The notes under the pieces were generated by a model that worked only from the letters and a program-made list of their open reading frames with translations, was not told where the DNA came from and ran no database searches. This document shows positions 35,020-43,499 of a DNA stretch of 64,000 nt, piece after piece (the first letter of the stretch is position 1; every line of letters starts with the position of its first letter). This DNA is from Paenibacillus sp. BIHB 4019. GTDB taxonomy: Bacteria > Bacillota > Bacilli > Paenibacillales > Paenibacillaceae. The stretch spans positions 496,001 to 560,000 of the forward strand of contig NZ_CP016808.1 in the NCBI RefSeq assembly GCF_002741035.1, in the 5' to 3' direction. The position numbers and the translations under genes are program-made.

Positions 35020-35874
35020 TTGAAAAAAATAAAAATGCTAGTTGCTGCCGTTTTGCTCGCCGTCCTAGCCGCCGGCTGTTCTTCCGCCAGCGGAAGCAAG
35101 AACATTACCCTTGCTTATGTCGCTTGGGATTCAGAAATTGCGAGCACCTATGTCGTAAAAGAAGTGCTGGAACAGAAGCTGGGCTACAAGGTTGAAATGC
35201 TTCAAGTGGATGCCGGGCCGATGTGGGCTGGCGTTTCCGACGGAAGCGCAGACGGAATCGTTGCCGCTTGGCTCCCAAGCACGCATGCCTCTTATGCAGA
35301 TAAATACAAAGGGCAATATGAGGATCTCGGCGCTAACCTCGAAGGCACCAAAACCGGACTTGTCGTTCCTAAATATATGGACATCAACAGCATCGAGGAT
35401 TTGAATGATAAGACAGGTCCTGAGCTTGACTATAAAATTATCGGGATTGAGCCGGGTGCCGGACTAATGATGGCTTCGGAGAAAGCGCTCGATGAATACG
35501 GTTTGCGTGATAAATGGACGCTGCTTGAAAGCTCGTCCGCTGCAATGTCGCAGGAGCTTCAGAAGGCGTATGACAATAAGGAGCCGATCGTTGTAACGGG
35601 CTGGACACCACACTGGATGTTCGCCAAGATGGATCTGAAATATTTGGATGATCCGAAAAATGTATACGGCGGCGCGGAACAAATTCATACAATTGTACGC
35701 AAAGGACTGAAGGAGGACAAAGCGGAAGCTTATGCTTTCCTCGACAAATTCAACTGGACGCCTGATGATATGGCGAAGGTCATGGTTGCCATTCAAGGCG
35801 GGGAAACGCCAGAAGCAGCAGCTAAAGCCTGGGTTGAAGGCAACGCCGAGCTGGTTGATGCTTGGTTGAAATAA
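35020..35874 (+). CDS. opuAC: Glycine betaine-binding lipoprotein (OpuAC)
   Basis: This 284-residue lipoprotein has signal peptide KKIKMLVAAVLLAVLAAGC, whose lipobox LAAGC anchors it to the outer face of the membrane. The mature part has betaine-binding features: VAWDSEIAST, DAGPMWAGVSDGSADG, VAAWLPSTH and TGWTPHWMFAKMDLKYLDDP, with Trp residues for the aromatic box. The start is TTG 35020 eight bases after AAGGAG. GTG 35017 is possible. It is 79 bases after opuAB in the same operon. Confidence 0.92.
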   Translation: MKKIKMLVAAVLLAVLAAGCSSASGSKNITLAYVAWDSEIASTYVVKEVLEQKLGYKVEMLQVDAGPMWAGVSDGSADGIVAAWLPSTHASYADKYKGQYEDLGANLEGTKTGLVVPKYMDINSIEDLNDKTGPELDYKIIGIEPGAGLMMASEKALDEYGLRDKWTLLESSSAAMSQELQKAYDNKEPIVVTGWTPHWMFAKMDLKYLDDPKNVYGGAEQIHTIVRKGLKEDKAEAYAFLDKFNWTPDDMAKVMVAIQGGETPEAAAKAWVEGNAELVDAWLK

Positions 35875-35881
35875 TTCAGCC

Positions 35882-35910
35882 TTGCTTTCATCAGCAGCGC
35901 GCGCTATAAT
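35882..35910 (+). promoter_or_regulatory. Promoter of the serS T-box leader
   Basis: TTGCTT (35882-35887) and TATAAT (35905-35910) lie 17 bases apart, directly after the opuAC stop. The transcription start would fall near 35917, at the beginning of the T-box RNA. Confidence 0.75.
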
Positions 35911-35929
35911 ACATCTAATTTCATTACAA

Positions 35930-36121
35930 CGACTTGCTGATGACGAGAATCCAACTCCGAGGCGTTCTCGTCAAGAGAGATGTTTAGCACTTCTCCTAAG
36001 TTAACCGGGCCCGCCCGTTATCGCGGAACCAAAGCGGATCGTTCGGCATTGCCGTCCGGTCAAGTTGGGTGGCACCGCGAGTTTAACGCTCCTCGTCCCA
36101 AAAGGATGAGGGGCGTTTTTT
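35930..36121 (+). promoter_or_regulatory. T-box riboswitch (serine) with terminator controlling serS
   Basis: The signature T-box sequence TGGGTGGCACCGCGAG is at 36066-36081. Its UGGC bulge would pair with a tRNA end carrying discriminator G, as in tRNA-Ser. A terminator hairpin follows (AACGC...GCGTT plus TTTTTT, 36085-36121). Stem I appears short (about 35930-36003), closed by GACTT/AAGTT with an apical GACGAGAA/TTCTCGTC stem. Possible serine specifiers are UCC (35950) and AGC (35985). Uncharged tRNA-Ser should allow read-through into serS. Confidence 0.88.
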
Positions 36122-36156
36122 GCGTTTTTATTTAAAAAGCGAAGGAGCGCGGTAAC

Positions 36157-37614
36157 ATGCTGGACATGAAATGGATTCGCGAAAACAAAGAGCTGGTGCA
36201 GCAAGCGGCGGAGCATAAGGGGCTGAATTTTAACGTTCAGCAGCTGCTCGAAGCCGATAGCCGCAGACGCGAGCTGCAGCAGCAGGCGGACGAACTTAGG
36301 CAGGAGCGCAATGCCCATTCGCAGCGCATTGGGAAGCTGATGCAGAGCGCAAATGCGAGGCGGCAGAAGCAAGAAGTGGAGCTGCAAGGGGTGCAGCAGC
36401 CCATGAAACCCGGACAATATTCAGCTCCAAGGCAGGCAGAAGGGCAACCGCAACAGGCGGCGTTCGAACCGCCGCAACGGACGGAGCAAGAGCAGGCCGA
36501 GCAATTGAAGCAGGCAGTAACGAAAATGAATGAGCTGCTAAAGCCTTGCGAGGAGCAGCTGCTTGAAGCCGAGCAGCAATTCCGCAGGCTAATGCTGGAG
36601 GTGCCTAATCCGGCTTCGCCAGATACGCCTATCGGCAAGTCGGATGCTGACAATGTGGAATTGCGCCGAATCGGCAGCGTTCCAGCCCCCGCTTTTGCGC
36701 TGCGGGATCATGTTGAGCTTGGCGAGCTGCACGGCATGATAGATATCAATCGCGGCGTTCGGACGGCGGGCTCGCGCAGCTACTATTTGAAGGGGGCAGG
36801 TGCCCTGCTGCACCGTGCGGTCCAGCAGCTCGCGCTTGATTATTTGCTGAAGCGCGGATTTACACTGCTTGATGTGCCTCTGATGGTAAGAGAGGAAGCG
36901 ATGTACAATACGGGATATTTCCCCGGGGGCACGGATTCGGCATACCGGATCGACGGCGAAGATCGCTGGCTGATCGGGACTTCGGAAGTACCGCTAGTTG
37001 CCTATTACGATAACGAAATCGTCGATGTAGCCGATCCGATTCGCCTTACAGCAGCAACCGCCTGCTTCCGCAGCGAGGTAGGCTCGGCTGGCCGGGATGT
37101 ACGCGGCCTCTACCGCGTGCATCAATTTGCCAAGGTTGAGCAGGTTGTGCTTTGCGAAGCCGACCCTTCCCGTTCGGAGGCGCTGCTCCACGAAATTACA
37201 GCGAATGCGGAACAGCTGCTGCAATTGCTGGAGCTGCCCTATCGCGTAGTTGCGGTATGTACCGGCGATATGTCGCAAAAAAATGTTAAGCAATTCGACA
37301 TTGAAACGTGGATGCCAAGCAGGCAAGCTTATGGCGAGACGCATTCGTCGTCGAATGTGCATGATTTTCAGGCACGGCGCTCGAATATTCGCTATCGTGA
37401 TGCCGAGGGCAAGCTGCGCTACTGCCACACACTCAATAACACGGCCGTCGCAACGCCGCGCATTCTTATTCCGCTGCTGGAAAATCATCAGCTGGAAGAC
37501 GGCTCGATTTATATTCCGCTAGCGCTTCGGCCCTATATGAACGGGCTGGAAATGCTGAAAGCTCCTGCTGCCCCCCTTGCGGAAGCAGCCCCAGAGCAGC
37601 AAGGAACGAAGTAA
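36157..37614 (+). CDS. serS: Seryl-tRNA synthetase with extended N-terminal arm
   Basis: This 485-residue class II synthetase charges tRNA-Ser. The N-terminal coiled coil (1-about 150) is lengthened by a Gln-rich insertion at about residues 65-115 (VQQPMKPGQYSAPRQAEGQP region), so the protein is about 60 residues longer than usual SerRS. The catalytic core has TSEVPLVAYY, motif 2 ACFRSEVGSAGRDVRGLYRV, QFAKVEQ and motif 3 NNTAVATPRILIPLLENHQ. The ATG follows GAAGGAGCG. The T-box leader and position beside opuA suggest a possible second, conditionally expressed copy. Confidence 0.93.
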   Translation: MLDMKWIRENKELVQQAAEHKGLNFNVQQLLEADSRRRELQQQADELRQERNAHSQRIGKLMQSANARRQKQEVELQGVQQPMKPGQYSAPRQAEGQPQQAAFEPPQRTEQEQAEQLKQAVTKMNELLKPCEEQLLEAEQQFRRLMLEVPNPASPDTPIGKSDADNVELRRIGSVPAPAFALRDHVELGELHGMIDINRGVRTAGSRSYYLKGAGALLHRAVQQLALDYLLKRGFTLLDVPLMVREEAMYNTGYFPGGTDSAYRIDGEDRWLIGTSEVPLVAYYDNEIVDVADPIRLTAATACFRSEVGSAGRDVRGLYRVHQFAKVEQVVLCEADPSRSEALLHEITANAEQLLQLLELPYRVVAVCTGDMSQKNVKQFDIETWMPSRQAYGETHSSSNVHDFQARRSNIRYRDAEGKLRYCHTLNNTAVATPRILIPLLENHQLEDGSIYIPLALRPYMNGLEMLKAPAAPLAEAAPEQQGTK

Positions 37615-37655
37615 AACATGGCGAGATAATGGTCACACCAATAGGGTGGAAAATA

Positions 37656-37694
37656 AAAAGACAAGCGCTGCTGAATCGGCAGCGCTTGTCTTTT
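37656..37694. terminator. Bidirectional terminator between serS and the AHSA1 gene
   Basis: A perfect 16-bp stem AAAAGACAAGCGCTGC (37656-37671) pairs with 37679-37694, with T runs on both strands. A second GC hairpin (near 37719) lies closer to the minus-strand gene. Confidence 0.9.
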
Positions 37695-37764
37695 CTATAG
37701 TTGAGCAGCAGTCTGAACGGCAGCGGGCAGCTTGCCTGCTTTATTTTTCCGAGCTGTATTGACG

Positions 37765-38283
37765 TTAGGATGATTTCAGCTCTTCCAAGTAGGCGACCAG
37801 ACGATCCGATGTTTCGCTGATGCCCTGCTCCATTCCCATTTCGACTACCGTTTTGAGTGCTTCCTCGGTTGGGTAACGGGTCACGCTTACGAATTTGGTC
37901 TTGCCATCCTCGGTCGCTTCGAACGTCATGGTGACGTTAGCTGACGGCATGTCCGCGGATTCATTGCCTTCGGCATCGGAAAAATAATCGACGTAGGCGA
38001 TTTTCTCATTCGTTACAATTTCCTTGTATACGGCCTTGCCCCATGATTCAAAGCCGAAAAAATCCCCTTGGTTCTGGTCGATGCATTTCATGCAGTAATG
38101 CCATACGCCGCCTGGACGGAAATCGACTGTGCAAGCCGACAAAATCCAGCCATTCGGTCCCCACCAATGCTTCAAATGCTCAGCCGTGGAATGGGCTTCA
38201 AACACGAGTGCATGCGGTGCGTCAAAAACCCGCTCCATCGTAAGTACCTGTCCGTCTACCTTAAAGGTTAATTTGTTCGTCAT
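37765..38283 (-). CDS. SRPBCC / AHSA1-like (Bet v 1 fold) protein
   Basis: This 172-residue protein of the AHSA1 type has MERVFDAPHALVFEAHSTAEHLKHWWGP, split as usual by the hydrophobic cavity strands, DFRPGGVWHYCM and a C-terminal helix GISETSDRLVAYLEEL. These proteins bind hydrophobic ligands, and their function is generally unknown. It is 19 bases after the ArsR gene, a very common pairing in Firmicutes. Confidence 0.88.
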   Translation of the reverse strand: MTNKLTFKVDGQVLTMERVFDAPHALVFEAHSTAEHLKHWWGPNGWILSACTVDFRPGGVWHYCMKCIDQNQGDFFGFESWGKAVYKEIVTNEKIAYVDYFSDAEGNESADMPSANVTMTFEATEDGKTKFVSVTRYPTEEALKTVVEMGMEQGISETSDRLVAYLEELKSS

Positions 38284-38302
38284 TGTGATTGCCTCCTGAA
38301 AG

Positions 38303-38632
38303 TTAGTTTGGTTTGCTGCCTCGTTCCTTCAACTGCTGCAAATAAAAATCCAATTTGTCGAACCGCTCGCTCCATAGGCTGCGATAGGTTTCCAGCCAGC
38401 TGTCCATCTCTTGGAGCGGCTCCACCCGAAGCTTGTAATAACGGCGATTGGCTACTGCCTGCACCTCGACGAGCCCTGCTTCCAGCAAAATGCGCAAATG
38501 CTTGGAAGCCTGTGGCTGACGAATAGGCAGACGTTCCGCAATTTCTCCGACAGTCAAGGAACCATCCACCAGCAGCTCCATGATCCGCAGGCGTGTCGGG
38601 TCGGATAATGCGCTGAATATCGTAGCTTCCAT
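38303..38632 (-). CDS. ArsR-family regulator
   Basis: This 109-residue winged-helix protein has IFSALSDPTRLRIMELLVDG, then LPIRQPQASKHLRILLEAGLVEVQ as recognition helix, and RRYYKLRVEPL as wing. It has no metal-binding Cys motif (no ELCVCDL), so it is the non-metal ArsR subgroup that accompanies AHSA1 genes. The start ATG 38632 (MEATIFSAL) follows AAAGGACG. It probably autoregulates the two-gene operon. Confidence 0.87.
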   Translation of the reverse strand: MEATIFSALSDPTRLRIMELLVDGSLTVGEIAERLPIRQPQASKHLRILLEAGLVEVQAVANRRYYKLRVEPLQEMDSWLETYRSLWSERFDKLDFYLQQLKERGSKPN

Positions 38633-38845
38633 AAAAACCGCGTCCTTTAATGGCGCTGTTAGAATCAAAGGGAAGTCAGCGCTATGAAGGTGCTTTCGTT
38701 TCCCTGAATTGAATATACCACTTTAGGAATATTCCCGTCAAGGAATAATAAAAAAATTGCTGCCGAGCATAATTGGCATACTGTCATTTTGCACAAAAAA
38801 AGCCGCTAACAAGCATAAAACTTGTCACCAGCTTACGTACGAAGA

Positions 38846-38883
38846 TCAAAAAAGGAGCTGCACCCCTGCGGTGTGCGCTCCTT
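38846..38883 (-). terminator. Terminator of the CUT1 transporter/monooxygenase operon
   Basis: On the minus strand AAGGAGC...GCTCCTT (38852-38883) with inner CAC/GTG pairs is followed by TTTTTTG. It directly abuts the permease stop codon. Confidence 0.88.
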
Positions 38884-39699
38884 CTAGCCCTTCAATGATC
38901 CGGCGGCCATGCCGGAAATAAAATAACGCTGCAGCAATAAAAATAAAATAAGCATCGGCAGCGAGATCAGTACAACTCCGGTCAGCAGCCCCGGATAATT
39001 GGTTGAATATTCGCCCTGGAATTGCAAAAGCGCTAAGGGCAGCGTCATTTTTGCCTTATCTGTGAGCAGCAGCATCGGGAACAGCAGGTCATTCCAGACG
39101 CTCACGAGCAGGAAGATAGCTGTTGCGGCAAGCGAAGGGGCTGATAGCGGCAACGCTATTTGGCTGTATAGCCGCCATTCCCCCGCTCCATCCATGCTGC
39201 CTGCCTCGAACATTTCCTTGGGCAGCGCGCGCATGAACCCCGTCAGCATAAAAACCGCTACCGGCAGCAGCATCGAGACCGTCACTAATATGAGCCCAAA
39301 CCGGCTGTTCATCAGCCCAAGATCGCGCATAAAGGAGTAGATTGGAATCATATTCACCTGTGCTGGTACCATCAATCCTATGAGAAATATGCCATAAAGG
39401 ATTAGCCCTAGCCTATTGGCAATCCGGTAAATGCCGTAAGCAATCATGCTCGACACGATCAGCTCCAGGACAACCGTGCTGAAAGAAACCGTTATGCTAT
39501 TGCTGAAATAAGACAGCATCGGTTGGCTGTCGAATAGATGGCTGTAGTTTTGCCCTGTGAACGAGCTTGGAATACCGAGCGGACTCGCATAAAACTGCTG
39601 CTGGTCTTTGATCGTCGTCACAATCAGGAAAATAAGCGGCAGCAAAATAATAATCGCGAAAGCGAGCAGAAACAAACGCCCTGCTATTCGTAACGGCAT
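38884..39699 (-). CDS. CUT1-type ABC transporter permease (MsmG/AraQ-like)
   Basis: This 271-residue permease has six predicted helices with the binding-protein-dependent loop EAGSMDGAGEWRLYSQIALP, typical of sugar (CUT1) importers. The ATG follows AAAGGAGG. It is last of the operon monooxygenase-binding protein-permease-permease. No ATPase is encoded, consistent with a shared MsmX-type ATPase from elsewhere in the genome. Confidence 0.88.
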   Translation of the reverse strand: MPLRIAGRLFLLAFAIIILLPLIFLIVTTIKDQQQFYASPLGIPSSFTGQNYSHLFDSQPMLSYFSNSITVSFSTVVLELIVSSMIAYGIYRIANRLGLILYGIFLIGLMVPAQVNMIPIYSFMRDLGLMNSRFGLILVTVSMLLPVAVFMLTGFMRALPKEMFEAGSMDGAGEWRLYSQIALPLSAPSLAATAIFLLVSVWNDLLFPMLLLTDKAKMTLPLALLQFQGEYSTNYPGLLTGVVLISLPMLILFLLLQRYFISGMAAGSLKG

Positions 39700-39793
39700 G
39701 AATTCATGCCTCCTTTCTGATCATGACGCAAGTTAAGGTCCTATCTTCAAGCCGCCTGCTTCGCAGCGCGCGGGGGCAGCTTGAAAATACGGC

Positions 39794-40666
39794 CTAATAG
39801 GAGACGCGATTCGCCCGCAGCGCTCTGAATTGCAGAAACGTAATGAAGGCAATAATAAACAGGAAATAAATCGACGCTGCGGACGCTTGGCCAAACTTAT
39901 AGTTTTGGAACGCCGCCGAATAAATGTACGTGGACAAAATTTCCGTCGCATAATTCGGGCCGCCCCGCGTCGTAACGAAAATCAAATCAAACGCCTTGAA
40001 GGACTGAATCGTCGTATAAGCAACAACAATCGTAGCCGCAGGCGCGAGCAAGGGCCAAGTAATCCGGCGAAAAATAGCCCATTTGCCGCCTCCATCCAGC
40101 TTCGCCGCCTCATACAGTTCCTCTGGTATCGCATGCAGGCCTGCGATAAATAAAATCGCCATTTGCCCAATATGCGCCCATGCCTGAATAGCAGCAATGG
40201 AATAGATCGCAAGCGACGGATTGCCAAGCCAATTATTCGCAAGCGCTGACAATCCGAGCATCCGGAGCAGCTCGTTAAGCAGCCCCAGATTCGGATCGTA
40301 AACATAAGCAGCGATAAAGCCGACTGCGGCAGACGATAATATCGTCGGGAAGAAATACAGCGCCCGCAGCGCCACTGTCGTTTTTTTATTTTTCGTCAGC
40401 AGCAGCGCTACAATTAGTGATACGAGCGTCTGCACGACCACGACCGACAGCATGAACCGCAAGTTGTTGCCGATCGCTTTTTTGAAAATAATGCTGTCTG
40501 CTACCGTCTTGTAATTATCAAGCCCGACGAAGCCGGATGTGTCTGACATGCCGTCCCAATCCGTGAAGGAGTTGTAAAAGCCGGACAGCGTCGGATATAG
40601 GAAGAAGATCGCATAGAGCAGCAGCCCCGGTACAAAAAAGAAGTATATCGTCTTCCGCACAGCCAT
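39794..40666 (-). CDS. CUT1-type ABC transporter permease (MsmF/UgpA-like)
   Basis: This 290-residue permease with six helices has the N-terminal FVPGLLLYAIFFLYPTLSGF typical of the MsmF/LacF group and EAA loop EAAKLDGGGKWAIFRRITWP. It starts four bases after the binding-protein stop. A gap of 94 bases separates it from the second permease, with no feature seen. Confidence 0.88.
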   Translation of the reverse strand: MAVRKTIYFFFVPGLLLYAIFFLYPTLSGFYNSFTDWDGMSDTSGFVGLDNYKTVADSIIFKKAIGNNLRFMLSVVVVQTLVSLIVALLLTKNKKTTVALRALYFFPTILSSAAVGFIAAYVYDPNLGLLNELLRMLGLSALANNWLGNPSLAIYSIAAIQAWAHIGQMAILFIAGLHAIPEELYEAAKLDGGGKWAIFRRITWPLLAPAATIVVAYTTIQSFKAFDLIFVTTRGGPNYATEILSTYIYSAAFQNYKFGQASAASIYFLFIIAFITFLQFRALRANRVSY

Positions 40667-40670
40667 CAGA

Positions 40671-41951
40671 CTATGGCTTCAGCTGCTGGTCCACAATCGC
40701 TTGCGCGCTGCCGGCAGCCCCTTCCGCTGAATCGCCGGCAATGACCGCTTGAATGGAGCCGGTAACCGCCTTCTGGATTTCAATATTCGTAATGAGATAA
40801 CGAGGCTGGAAGCGCGTTTTTTTATCGGCCCAGCCGCTGATGACTTGCAGCGCAGGGCTCGTGTATTCAATATCCTTGACCGGAATGTTCTGGTTAGCTG
40901 CATTTGCGACTTTGCCCGCTACTTCTTTTTTGCTCAGATAAGAAATGAAGGCTTTGGCTTCCTCCGGATGCTTGGACTTGCTGTTGACGCCAAGCATGAA
41001 TGTCGTCGTATGAATGCCTTCATAGATCGCTTGATCAGCAGGCACGGTAATTGGAGCGAGCAAATCCAGCTTCAGATCAGGACTCGCCTTCAATACAGCT
41101 GCAATGGAGTACGAGCCAGTTGCCAGCATCGCCGCTTTTCCTTGTGAGAAAAGGGCAATCGCCGCATCCGTATTCGTACCGAGCGAATCCGGCTGGAAAT
41201 AACCTTTGTCGTTCAGTTCTTTGAACTGCGACAGCGTTGTGGTCCACCATTCATCCGTAAGCTTGGTTTCGCCCTTCTCAAGCTTCTGGAATACTTCTTC
41301 ATCCGGCGCATTGTTCATCATCATCGGATTCATGAATTGGCCTGGTCCAATATCGGCGCCGGGGAAGGCGATCGGGATAATGCCATTGCTCTTAAGCGTT
41401 TCGCTTGCGGCAAGGAAGCTGTCCCAATCCTTCGGCGGTGAAAGGTTGTATTGCTCGAACAGCCCGACGTTGTATACCGGAATGTTGTACACGAGAGAAT
41501 ACGGCAGCGCGTATTGCTTGCCATCTTTTGCTCCGGATTTAATCAGCTCCGGCACGAACGATTGGACGAATGCCTCATTCGTTAAATCGGTGTATAAGCC
41601 TGCTTTGGCAATCGATTCAAACTGTGCGCCCGGGAAGGAAGCAAATACGTCGCCTACAGAGCCGTCGAGCAGCTTAACCTGCGCCGTCGTCTGATATTGC
41701 TCAGACGGGAACGTCTGCATCGACACTTTGATGCCGGGATTTTCCTGCTCAAAATCTTTAATAATCTCGTTCCAGACTGGCACATCGCCCTGCCAATGGA
41801 TAAAGCTGATCTCTACGGGCTTGCCAGCTCCGCTATTGCCGCTGGATACAGTATTGCTGCTGGCATTGCCGCCATTGCCGCCGCAAGCTGCCAAGATGAG
41901 CGCAAGCAGCAGAAATATGGCTGCGGGAAACGAATATTTTTTCAACATCAT
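40671..41951 (-). CDS. Extracellular solute-binding lipoprotein of a CUT1 ABC importer
   Basis: This 426-residue binding protein has lipoprotein signal LLLALILAACGG (lipobox LAAC). The mature part has ISFIHWQGDVPVWNEII and FEQENPGIKVSMQTFPSEQY, plus GDVFASFPGAQFE and a Trp/Tyr-rich second lobe, typical of family 1 sugar-binding proteins. The ligand may be a sugar or a glycosylated/sulfonated sugar, given the co-encoded monooxygenase. This is not determined by sequence. Confidence 0.88.
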   Translation of the reverse strand: MMLKKYSFPAAIFLLLALILAACGGNGGNASSNTVSSGNSGAGKPVEISFIHWQGDVPVWNEIIKDFEQENPGIKVSMQTFPSEQYQTTAQVKLLDGSVGDVFASFPGAQFESIAKAGLYTDLTNEAFVQSFVPELIKSGAKDGKQYALPYSLVYNIPVYNVGLFEQYNLSPPKDWDSFLAASETLKSNGIIPIAFPGADIGPGQFMNPMMMNNAPDEEVFQKLEKGETKLTDEWWTTTLSQFKELNDKGYFQPDSLGTNTDAAIALFSQGKAAMLATGSYSIAAVLKASPDLKLDLLAPITVPADQAIYEGIHTTTFMLGVNSKSKHPEEAKAFISYLSKKEVAGKVANAANQNIPVKDIEYTSPALQVISGWADKKTRFQPRYLITNIEIQKAVTGSIQAVIAGDSAEGAAGSAQAIVDQQLKP

Positions 41952-41987
41952 GGATTAAATAACCCTCCTGTCATCTTCTGTGAAAAT

Positions 41988-43184
41988 TTACGCCTGTACT
42001 TCGCGTCTGCTCGCCCACTTCTGATGGAACAGCGGCAGTGCTTCATTGCCGAAGCGCTCTGCCTCCTCCAGATGAGGGTAGCCCGACAATATAAAGGACG
42101 ATACGCCTAGCTCTGCGTATTCAATTAATCGTTCTGATACTTGGTCGGCTGTGCCTACAATCAGGATCGCTCCGCCCGAACGGACAAGCGACAGACCTGC
42201 CCACAGGTTCGGCCCTACGACAAAGCGCTCATCCTTGAACTGCTCGCGCAGCTCGTTCTGCCGGCGCTGGTTCGTTGCGTCTGTCTTGGCAAAAGCTTTC
42301 TGCGCCTGCTCAATCGCTTCAGGCGACACCTTGCTAATGAGCTCCCATGCCGCGGCCCAAGCCTCTTCCTCTGTGTCGCGAACCAATACTTGCGCCCGCA
42401 GCCCGAAGCGGACCGGACGGTCAATGCCCGTCTCCTCGCGATACTGCGAACGAACGATTTCAAAATCTTCGATCTGCTCGCGAATCCAGTCATGCGGCTC
42501 GCCCCACATTAAATACGTATCCGCGAATTCAACCGCTACGCGTTTCGCTGATGGAGAGCTTCCGCCAAGGTAAAACGGCGGATGAGGCTTCTGCACCGTC
42601 AGCGGCGTCGTCACCGCACGCGTGAACTGATAATACTTTCCGCGGAAAGGCTGCTGCTGATCGTGCTGCTTCGCCCTAGCACCTTCGCTTCCGACGAATT
42701 CAGAAGCTTGAATGCCATCCGATTGCGTCCACGCCTGCTGCATCACCGCCAAATATTCACTAGCGCGCTCATAGCGCTCATCATGCGCATGGGCAAGCGG
42801 GTCGCCAAGCTCCTCCAGATCCTGCACCGAGCTTCCGGTCACGACGTTAATCATCGCGCGTCCGCCAGATAATTGATCGAGCGCCGCTCCCATCCGGGCC
42901 GACAGCACTGGGGTTGTGAGGCCTGGGCGCACCGCTACAAGCGGGCGAAGCGTCGTCGTGTGGCTCATAATGGCTGAGCCAACAACCCAAGCGTCCAAGC
43001 ACGGGCCGCCCGTCGGGATCAGTACGAAGCCAAGGCCTGCTTTTTCAGCCGCTTTAGCCACATCAATCAAATACTCCAGCGTAGGTTCCCTCTCCGCCGC
43101 TACGCCTACGTAGCTGCCATCTCCCGCCGTAGGCAGAAACCAGCCAAATTCTATCTCTTTATGTTCATTAAGATTACTCACCAT
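41988..43184 (-). CDS. Alkanesulfonate-type FMNH2-dependent monooxygenase (SsuD-like LLM)
   Basis: This 398-residue luciferase-like monooxygenase has FGWFLPTAGDGSYVG, AVRPGLTTPVLSARMGAALD (SsuD-family Arg loop), LSGGRAMINVVTGS, ERASEYLAVM and PPFYLGGSSPSAKRVA. These match SsuD, which cleaves alkanesulfonates to aldehyde and sulfite. The start ATG 43184 (MVSNLNEHK) follows AAAGGAGAG. The frame opens at 43265. It leads an operon with a CUT1 importer rather than an SsuABC one, so a sulfonated sugar is a possible substrate (inference). No flavin reductase is adjacent. Confidence 0.85.
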   Translation of the reverse strand: MVSNLNEHKEIEFGWFLPTAGDGSYVGVAAEREPTLEYLIDVAKAAEKAGLGFVLIPTGGPCLDAWVVGSAIMSHTTTLRPLVAVRPGLTTPVLSARMGAALDQLSGGRAMINVVTGSSVQDLEELGDPLAHAHDERYERASEYLAVMQQAWTQSDGIQASEFVGSEGARAKQHDQQQPFRGKYYQFTRAVTTPLTVQKPHPPFYLGGSSPSAKRVAVEFADTYLMWGEPHDWIREQIEDFEIVRSQYREETGIDRPVRFGLRAQVLVRDTEEEAWAAAWELISKVSPEAIEQAQKAFAKTDATNQRRQNELREQFKDERFVVGPNLWAGLSLVRSGGAILIVGTADQVSERLIEYAELGVSSFILSGYPHLEEAERFGNEALPLFHQKWASRREVQA

Positions 43185-43284
43185 TATGCTCTCCTTTACG
43201 GGTATGACTCTGGATCCGTGAGCAGCCCGTATCTCCAGTTCGTCTGGCAGATGCCTATGGTACATCCGGCTGTCCGGTCAATAA

Positions 43285-43377
43285 CCAACAAGTTTAGTAG
43301 GAATAGTTGTATTTGCATCATAACAATCAACGGTTAGCGGGTCAATGTCATTTCGCGGCGTTTTAAACTTGTCATTT
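43285..43377. promoter_or_regulatory. Divergent control region: CymR-like motif and AraC-type direct repeats
   Basis: Within the 315-base interval 43185-43499, CCAACAAGTTTAGTAGGAAT (43285-43304) resembles sulfur-regulon (CymR-type) motifs from memory, ending TAGGAAT. TGTCATTT occurs twice (43346-43353 and 43370-43377) at a 24-base offset, a layout used by AraC-family regulators. TATACT at 43398 could be the araC -10. All assignments are tentative. Confidence 0.35.
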
Positions 43378-43499
43378 TGTGATGTCGGATCATTTGCTAT
43401 ACTGGGGAAGGTTATGTCTTTTCACAGCGCCATTAAGGTAAAGATAGAATAATAGATTATAGGCCAGGCACGTTTAAACATGGAAAAAAGGGGGTATTA

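Noticed and set aside
36001..36417. Minus-strand ORF over the T-box region
   Set aside because: It spans the T-box and the start of serS in antisense, with no supporting signal.
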